Source of the DNA: an uncultured Treponema sp.
GTDB lineage: Bacteria; Spirochaetota; Spirochaetia; Treponematales; Treponemataceae
Assembly: GCF_946187725.1 (NCBI RefSeq)
Contig: NZ_CAMHSK010000007.1
Coordinates: forward strand, 1-64,000
Direction of reading: 5' to 3'
Length of the DNA stretch: 64,000 bases
A program made the position numbers and the translations under genes. Below, piece after piece: positions 59,157 to 64,000 of this stretch (the first letter of the stretch is position 1; each line of letters begins with the position of its first letter). The notes beneath the pieces are model-generated. The model saw nothing but the letters and a program-made list of their open reading frames with translations, was not told the DNA's origin and ran no database searches.

Positions 59157-60425
59157 TTATTCAACAAATGCAGTTGTTGCAGAATTAGCTGTGAGATCTA
59201 CTGTACAAAGATAAACACCAGCTTTATCTACTGTGAAACTAATTGGGAAGTTAGCTCCGCTAACTTTAATTTCTCCGTTTGTAGAAGCAATATCTCCTGC
59301 AGCATCAGGTTCACCCCAGTATCCACAAGCTTCGTATGAAACTGTATCACCAGTGTTCATTGCCTTTGCAGTGAAGATAGTGATTTCTGCTGTACCTTTG
59401 TCAGTGATTTCAGCATGGTACAAATCTTCGTATGATTTGCTTCCACCCCATGCTGTAGTCCAACCAGATGTCCATCCATCAAAACTACCACCGAGAACAG
59501 CAATCTGTCCTTCAGCGTCAGCAATGCCCTTTACAAGAACTTTAAGGGTTACAGCAGTAACTTCTTCAACCTTGAATGAAACTTCGCCCTCTGGAGTTGT
59601 AAGAACAGAAATCTTGTATGGGAAGCCAACTTTCATTCCTGTAATTTTATTGTTAGGACCACCGTCTTTTACTGTTTTTACATAATCTGTAGTAGTTCCA
59701 ACAGCAAATGTTCCTTCAACATATTTTGTAGCCCAGCCTTTAGTACCGATACCAAATTCAATTTCTGCTGCACCAGCATTAAATGAATAAGTATAAGTAA
59801 GCTCAGCAGTTCTGTTGTTTCTTGTAGGATTTACAAGAAGTGTGTCTACACTTGCAGCCCAAGTTGCATTACCACCAATGTTTTCATTTCCAAGAATGAA
59901 GTATCCGTCAAGGTAGAATGGCTCAGGTCCAGATGAACCAGCACCAGATTCAACTTCAACTTTTACAGTAAGATATGTAGCATCAGGTGTGATTGTGAGA
60001 GTAACTTTATCGCCTTCCTGAGTTCCAGAAATAAAACAACAGTCAGCAGACTGTCCCTGATAAACTTTCTGCTCCATTCCATCACTTTCACTGAATGTAT
60101 TTGCAGTATCACCCAGGCTTTTTGGCTGTGCCAAGCGATATGCTGTATTCCATGAACCATCACCACATTCAATAACAGCAAAGGCATCACCTTTAACGCC
60201 ACCTCTTTCTTGAGTTCCTGTTGCCGTAAAGCTTACTGTATAAGTACCGTCTCCGTTTGCAGTAAGAGGAATATCAGAAGCATCATCCCAGCCAGATTCC
60301 TTTGCTGAACCACGAATTCCGTAACCAGTAAGGTCAATCAATTCTGTATCATGCAAGTCGCCAGAACAGCCGATAAGACCGAGAGCAAGCGTACCTGCTG
60401 CAAGTAATGAAATTATTTTCTTCAT
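59157..60425 (-). CDS. Surface lipoprotein with several beta-sandwich modules, SusE/SusF-like
   Basis: 422 residues with a clear lipobox (LGLIGC). Three beta-rich modules, each of about 100-125 residues, follow: DTELIDLTGYGIRGSAKESG, EPFYLDGYFILGNENIGGNA, and TLKVLVKGIADAEGQIAVLG with GGSFDGWTSGWTT. The aromatic-rich sandwiches (GWDD, SWNTAYR, GWATKY, GWTSGW) recall outer-membrane starch-binding SusE/SusF modules and CBM-like folds. There is no enzyme motif. It follows the CBM/barrel gene by 23 bases, so the two are an operon. Starch binding is inferred from the neighbours. ATG 60425 follows AAGGAG. Confidence 0.7.
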   Translation of the reverse strand: MKKIISLLAAGTLALGLIGCSGDLHDTELIDLTGYGIRGSAKESGWDDASDIPLTANGDGTYTVSFTATGTQERGGVKGDAFAVIECGDGSWNTAYRLAQPKSLGDTANTFSESDGMEQKVYQGQSADCCFISGTQEGDKVTLTITPDATYLTVKVEVESGAGSSGPEPFYLDGYFILGNENIGGNATWAASVDTLLVNPTRNNRTAELTYTYSFNAGAAEIEFGIGTKGWATKYVEGTFAVGTTTDYVKTVKDGGPNNKITGMKVGFPYKISVLTTPEGEVSFKVEEVTAVTLKVLVKGIADAEGQIAVLGGSFDGWTSGWTTAWGGSKSYEDLYHAEITDKGTAEITIFTAKAMNTGDTVSYEACGYWGEPDAAGDIASTNGEIKVSGANFPISFTVDKAGVYLCTVDLTANSATTAFVE

Positions 60426-60448
60426 TATTTAACTCCTTAAAACTCGTT

Positions 60449-62755
60449 TTAGAATTCCCAGCGGATTCCGCCACGAATTGCTGCATAACCATCGTAATAG
60501 TCAACAGCATCAATACCACCAAGCTGTTTGTCCCATCGGTCGCTTACATTAGCTCCGTTAAGGGCAAGCTGATCCTGTCCGTCACCAAATTTCTTATACG
60601 GATCCATGTTGTATACGAACTGTGCGTAAAGGATTGGAGACTTGATTCGTTTAATCTGTTTAGATACACCAAGTGCGAAACCAAGCATATTGTTCAAATC
60701 TTTATTGTATCCGTCTGCTGCATCAGTGCTCTTTACAGTCTTGAGACCAAACGCTGCGCTTACTTTGAAGTCCATTGGAAGTGTTGCAGAAGCAACCAAA
60801 GTATTGAACATACGAGTATCATTTGAATTGTCCAAACCATAGTAAAGGTTCAAGTTCTTGATTACATCAGAAACATCGCTGTATTCAAGTGTGATACCTG
60901 CATTTTTGAAGAGGAATGCACTGTCAGATGCAGCATACTTGTTCATTTCTCCATCATCATCGCCATCATACTTGTATGCATCGTATTTGAATCCTGCATC
61001 CAAAGTAATGCTGATATCATCAGTGAGATAGTAAGCAGCAGTTGGGTTAATCTTAAACTCTGCACCGCTCTTGATACCGAACAAAGGCATCATCTCGCTA
61101 CCACATCGGCTTGCATACCAACCTTTTCCATTGTTCCAAACAGCCTCTTTAGACCAGCCTGTAACTACATCTGAATCACCTTCAAGATGTTTCAAAGGAA
61201 GAGCTGCATTTGCATCAAGTGCGAGATAAAGGGCATCTTCCATAAGGTTTGCATAAGCAGAAAGTCCGATGTTCTGGCTGTTAAGAACGCCAAGTGTCTC
61301 AGAAAGGTCGAATGTACCATCGTCATGATTTTCGCGGAGGAAGAGCATTGAAGCCTCAGCACCACGCAAACGATAATCAACAGTTACACCCCAAGCCTGT
61401 TCAGCAGCATCGTAAATCAATTTAGCTTCAGCAGCCATATTGTTGATGCTGTTATCGCCAGAGCGATAGAATACATCTGTAGAATAACCCATGTAATCAG
61501 CAATAGCATTGCCCAAGTCATCACTTGTCTTCTGGTGTGTAGCCATAAGGCCCTGAGCAGCAAATGTGATTGAACCAGCATCTGCAAGATTAAGTTTTTC
61601 TTTCAAACCGAAAACGAAATCTCGTTCAACAGAATCTTCAAACATTACATCGCCGTCGAACATACCGTTAGACTGGAAATCTACAGTAAGACCCAAGTCC
61701 TCGAATTCAGAACCGAGCCAACCGATATATCCATATTTTGTACCTTTGCGGTCTGCACTCTTGTTTGGAACAAAACCTGCATCAAGTTTGATACCTTTGT
61801 CAGCCAAAAGCTCCTGAGCTTTAATACCAGTGCTGAATGAAGCGAATCCACCAACATGCTGATAGCCAGCATCCCAGTTACCATCGATTGTTGTCCAAAG
61901 GATTTTTGCTCGTTTGTCCTGTTTTGCATAGTTGAAACCTGTGCTGTAGTTAACCCAAGGTGTCTCAAAACCGAACTTCAAGTGGCCGAGATACGGATTT
62001 GTTCCCGGTCCCTGTGCAGTTGAATTGCTATTGTCAGTAGATTTTCCGAACCATGAGAGAGGGTTTGAAAGAAGACCGCTTGCACTCTGGCGGAATGATT
62101 TTGTTACTGTGCCGTCAGCTGCTTTTTTATAGAGAGAAATTGGGCTGTCTTTGCTATCTGGATGAAGAGCATCATCAAGCTCAGTTTCTGCAACAGCAAG
62201 CTCTACATATACAGGCATTTCCGGTGTGATATTACCAGCGAATTTAGCATAGCTCTTTGCACCAACAGTAACTTCATCCAAGTCCATGCCTTTCTTAGTT
62301 GCGTCAGAAGCACCCTGTGTAAGGAACTTAGCCTGTGAACCAAGCATAGTCCATGTCAAGAATTTAATATTTGCTCTTTTAGCGTTGGAATCGTTTCCGC
62401 CGCCAACCAAAGTATCTAGCTCACCCATTGAGTTCTTTCCACCAAAACCGTCATCGACGAAATCCGGTGCTTTCAAGTCGGTTGTCCATGAACCGTCTAC
62501 GATAAACTTGTATTTTACAGTTGTACCTTTTGGGAACACTTTGGTGAGTGTGAATCCTTTCTCACCCTTTTCCATTGGTATTGCTCCCTCTTGCCAGTTT
62601 GTGAAGTCACCGGCGATGACAACCTCTGTTGCACGAGGGTTACCATAGAAGAATGTTGCTTCTACTGAACCGTCGTCCAGTTTTTTGGCAGTGATGTCAG
62701 CGAACAGTGCTGAGCAGACAGCCAAGACCGAGATGAAAGACAGTAATTTTTTCAT
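60449..62755 (-). CDS. Outer-membrane beta-barrel protein with N-terminal glycogen-binding (CBM48/AMPK-type) domain
   Basis: 768 residues from ATG 62755 (GGAGG six bases upstream; an in-frame ATG at 62767 overlaps that ribosome site). Signal peptide MKKLLSFISVLAVCSALFA is followed by an AMPK/CBM48 domain, about residues 20-105: EVVIAGDFTNWQEGAIPMEK, FPKGTTVKYKFIVDGSWTTD. The rest is a large barrel of alternating strands (YSTGFNYAKQDKRAKILWTT, AAFGLKTVKSTDAADGYNKD), and it ends in GGIRWEF with the terminal Phe expected for barrel assembly. Glycogen-binding domains are usually cytoplasmic enzyme parts, so this fusion is unusual. A maltodextrin porin or starch anchor is inferred. Confidence 0.85.
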   Translation of the reverse strand: MKKLLSFISVLAVCSALFADITAKKLDDGSVEATFFYGNPRATEVVIAGDFTNWQEGAIPMEKGEKGFTLTKVFPKGTTVKYKFIVDGSWTTDLKAPDFVDDGFGGKNSMGELDTLVGGGNDSNAKRANIKFLTWTMLGSQAKFLTQGASDATKKGMDLDEVTVGAKSYAKFAGNITPEMPVYVELAVAETELDDALHPDSKDSPISLYKKAADGTVTKSFRQSASGLLSNPLSWFGKSTDNSNSTAQGPGTNPYLGHLKFGFETPWVNYSTGFNYAKQDKRAKILWTTIDGNWDAGYQHVGGFASFSTGIKAQELLADKGIKLDAGFVPNKSADRKGTKYGYIGWLGSEFEDLGLTVDFQSNGMFDGDVMFEDSVERDFVFGLKEKLNLADAGSITFAAQGLMATHQKTSDDLGNAIADYMGYSTDVFYRSGDNSINNMAAEAKLIYDAAEQAWGVTVDYRLRGAEASMLFLRENHDDGTFDLSETLGVLNSQNIGLSAYANLMEDALYLALDANAALPLKHLEGDSDVVTGWSKEAVWNNGKGWYASRCGSEMMPLFGIKSGAEFKINPTAAYYLTDDISITLDAGFKYDAYKYDGDDDGEMNKYAASDSAFLFKNAGITLEYSDVSDVIKNLNLYYGLDNSNDTRMFNTLVASATLPMDFKVSAAFGLKTVKSTDAADGYNKDLNNMLGFALGVSKQIKRIKSPILYAQFVYNMDPYKKFGDGQDQLALNGANVSDRWDKQLGGIDAVDYYDGYAAIRGGIRWEF

Positions 62756-62820
62756 CTTTTCCTCCATTTTTTTATTCGCGCTTACCTTTAAGCCATGCCT
62801 CTTTGCTAGACAGAACCGCC

Positions 62821-62826
62821 ATTATA
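62821..62826 (-). promoter_or_regulatory. Likely -10 box for the starch barrel operon
   Basis: The minus strand reads TATAAT at 62826-62821, about 65 bases before the start codon. The -35 region is weak (TTTAAG at too short a spacing), so an activator may be required. Confidence 0.35.
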
Positions 62827-62903
62827 GTAAGTTGAATTATCCTTAAATTTTGCTTGGAGAATGATGAAATTCTGATTTTTCTTGAGTTTTTAAAGCTTAT
62901 CTC

Positions 62904-62933
62904 TTGACACGGAGGGCAATTTTTTTATATAAT
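62904..62933 (+). promoter_or_regulatory. Promoter of tRNA-Val
   Basis: TTGACA (62904-62909), an 18-base spacer and TATAAT (62928-62933). The predicted start at about 62940 coincides with the first base of the leader helix described at 62941. Confidence 0.75.
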
Positions 62934-62940
62934 AGATTTC

Positions 62941-63052
62941 AACATCAGCACTGTCTGCGGGGTTAGCTCAGTTGGTTAGAGCATCACGTTGACATCGTGG
63001 GGGTCAGTAGTTCGAATCTACTATTCCGCAAAGAGTGCTGATGTTTTTTTTA
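62941..63052 (+). terminator. Leader/trailer helix enclosing tRNA-Val, with terminal T-run
   Basis: AACATCAGCACT (62941-62952) is exactly complementary to AGTGCTGATGTT (63034-63045), which is followed by TTTTTTT. The 12-bp helix has the whole tRNA as its loop, and it probably serves both as terminator stem and as the processing stalk. Confidence 0.75.
62957..63030 (+). tRNA. tRNA-Val(GAC)
   Basis: A 74-base cloverleaf. The acceptor stem is GCGGGGT/ATTCCGC with discriminator A at 63030; the D arm is GCTC-AGTTGGTTA-GAGC; the anticodon arm is TCACG-TTGACAT-CGTGG with anticodon GAC; the T arm is AGTAG-TTCGAAT-CTACT. The CCA end is not encoded. It reads GUC and GUU valine codons. Confidence 0.95.
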
Positions 63053-63065
63053 TTTTAAAGCGCTA

Positions 63066-63155
63066 GAATTTCATCGTCTGCCGTTGTTCCACCCTTCGCT
63101 CGCGCTCATAGCCTGATTCTTCGCATCAGGCTACTTCGGGGTTTCATAACGGAGC
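63066..63155 (-). repeat. Dispersed structured repeat, copy B
   Basis: Inverted copy of the element at 44398-44484. On the minus strand it runs from GCTCCGTTATGAAACCCC to CGGCAGACGATGAAATTC and adds an internal hairpin AGCCTGAT-GCGAAGA-ATCAGGCT. CCGTT (63152-63148) pairs with AACGG (63085-63081), where copy A has CCGCC/GGCGG. Confidence 0.7.
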
Positions 63156-63167
63156 AGAATTTTCCGT

Positions 63168-63653
63168 TCAAATCAATTTGCGCTCTTCATTCCATTTTGC
63201 AAGTTTTTCTTCTATTATTGTGCGTTCATTTTCATATTCACTGATTTCTGCGCTTAACTTTTCTTCTTTTTCGTAATCCGTCGTCACGATTTTTTCTTTC
63301 CTTAAATCATCAAGGAGCGCGTCCAGTTCAAGGCTTCGTTTTCGTAATTCCGTGATTTCTTTGGGCGGACGGCCGCCTTTCTTGCCGTTTTCCTTGCTTG
63401 CTGCTTTTTTCGCGTTGCTCGTCGATTTTCCGTTAAAAGAATAAAGTGATGAAATCCAAAAACGGAGAGATTTTATCTGCTGCCCCATTTCAAATTCAAT
63501 ATTTTCCAGATGATGGCTTTCTTCAGCGGTGAATTTGTCATCTGCGGCGTTTTTTGCCCTTTCAATCTGATTTATAATCGAAATCTGGTTCTTTAAATCT
63601 TCAAGTGCCTCGATTGCCTTGTAAATCTGCTCAGTTTTCTTAGACATATTCAT
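63168..63653 (-). CDS. Coiled-coil protein with a basic GRP motif
   Basis: 161 residues, no recognised family. Residues 5-75 and 100-155 are helical and coiled-coil-like (KTEQIYKAIEALEDLKNQIS, LSAEISEYENERTIIEEKLA). Between them is a Lys/Gly-rich stretch KENGKKGGRPPKEI resembling an AT-hook (GRP), so DNA binding is possible. No signal peptide. Similar small proteins occur among phage and plasmid accessory genes, but that does not prove mobility here. It converges on the tRNA/repeat region and has no close operon partner. Confidence 0.55.
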   Translation of the reverse strand: MNMSKKTEQIYKAIEALEDLKNQISIINQIERAKNAADDKFTAEESHHLENIEFEMGQQIKSLRFWISSLYSFNGKSTSNAKKAASKENGKKGGRPPKEITELRKRSLELDALLDDLRKEKIVTTDYEKEEKLSAEISEYENERTIIEEKLAKWNEERKLI

Positions 63654-63826
63654 ATTTTAACCTAAGATTTTAGGTTTTTGCAATACCGACACAAACTTTC
63701 TTTCCAGGATAAGTCCAATATTTTTTTTGCTTTTTACAGATTTGGCACTTATAATAAAAGGATAAGCAGGTTTCAAAACCGTTTGACTTTTGAAACAGCA
63801 TCAAATCATTTTTCAAGGGGTACTTT

Positions 63827-64000
63827 ATGGCTCAATTCTTCAGATGCAAAAAATGTGGAAAAATCTTGGAAATCGTAAACAAGGGCTGTCCAGTCGTTGT
63901 TTGCTGTGGCGAGGAAATGGTCGAACTAAAGGCAAACACAACTGACGCTGCGACAGAAAAACATGTTCCTGTAATCGAAGTAAACGGTGACAAAGTATGC
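63827..64000 (+). CDS. Desulfoferrodoxin / superoxide reductase, N-terminal part (window edge)
   Basis: ATG 63827 after AAGGGG; the frame runs off the end at 58 residues. The N-terminus is a desulforedoxin domain: FFRCKKCGKILEIVNKGCPV, with VVCCGEEM supplying the last two cysteines, giving the Fe(SCys)4 site. EKHVPVIEV begins the superoxide reductase domain with its first iron-binding His. The enzyme reduces superoxide to peroxide in anaerobes without releasing oxygen, complementing the peroxidase operon at 27.4 kb. The C-terminal catalytic Cys/His residues lie beyond the window. Confidence 0.93.
   Translation, partial: MAQFFRCKKCGKILEIVNKGCPVVVCCGEEMVELKANTTDAATEKHVPVIEVNGDKVC

Overview
The window looks like a chromosomal segment of a saccharolytic spirochaete, most likely a gut or rumen Treponema. 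The case is inferential: moderate-to-low GC with AT-rich spacers, relaxed lipoboxes (FMSC, LISC, LLVSC) on exported proteins, a galactose-type mglBAC operon, a divergent FliM-like motility protein, many polysaccharide-degrading genes and numerous short palindromic repeats. No 16S rRNA gene is present.

Left part (1-12.4 kb): four small minus-strand genes including a FliM/SpoA-domain protein; a plus-strand histidine kinase, response regulator and ECF-S-like membrane protein; then a minus-strand operon that starts with methionine transporter genes metN-metI and continues directly into cobD-cobT-cobU-cbiB; then a GH5 endoglucanase. From 12.6 to 18.6 kb plus-strand genes encode a very large glycoside-phosphorylase-like protein, a UPRT-like enzyme, a YkgJ cysteine-cluster protein and an SDR dehydrogenase. 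From 18.6 to 37.2 kb cobalamin and metal genes dominate: an orphan metQ, cbiF, cbiD, cbiC, an ABC-ATPase/cobyric-acid-synthase fusion, a BtuC-like permease, a BtuF-like lipoprotein, a NEAT-like exported protein and a lipoprotein CbiK behind a cobalamin riboswitch. A gpx-trxB-ohrR redox operon with its own palindromic operator and an Rpn nuclease sit among them.

The region 39.4-43.2 kb is a decayed type I-C CRISPR-Cas locus. cas4, cas1 and cas2 are intact, but the effector genes have collapsed to a cas3 HD fragment joined to a cas7 fragment. The array is gone except for what looks like part of one repeat. A NYN-domain RNase gene lies in opposite orientation between cas1 and cas2. The locus is bracketed by a near-identical direct repeat of the 3' end of ribD.

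The right part holds mglB-mglA-mglC (MglC has an unusual coiled-coil extension), an acyl-CoA synthetase and an Rsm22-like methyltransferase carrying an in-frame palindromic insertion. Next comes a four-gene starch cluster: lipoprotein pullulanase, lipoprotein alpha-amylase, a multi-module lipoprotein, and an outer-membrane barrel preceded by a glycogen-binding domain. A tRNA-Val enclosed in its own leader/trailer helix and the start of a desulfoferrodoxin gene close the window.

The genes suggest an anaerobe that degrades starch and beta-glucans at its surface, imports galactose-type sugars, makes or salvages cobalamin (linked to methionine supply), and has peroxide and superoxide defences. 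The most novel-looking systems are the surface starch apparatus and the reduced CRISPR locus with its embedded NYN gene.
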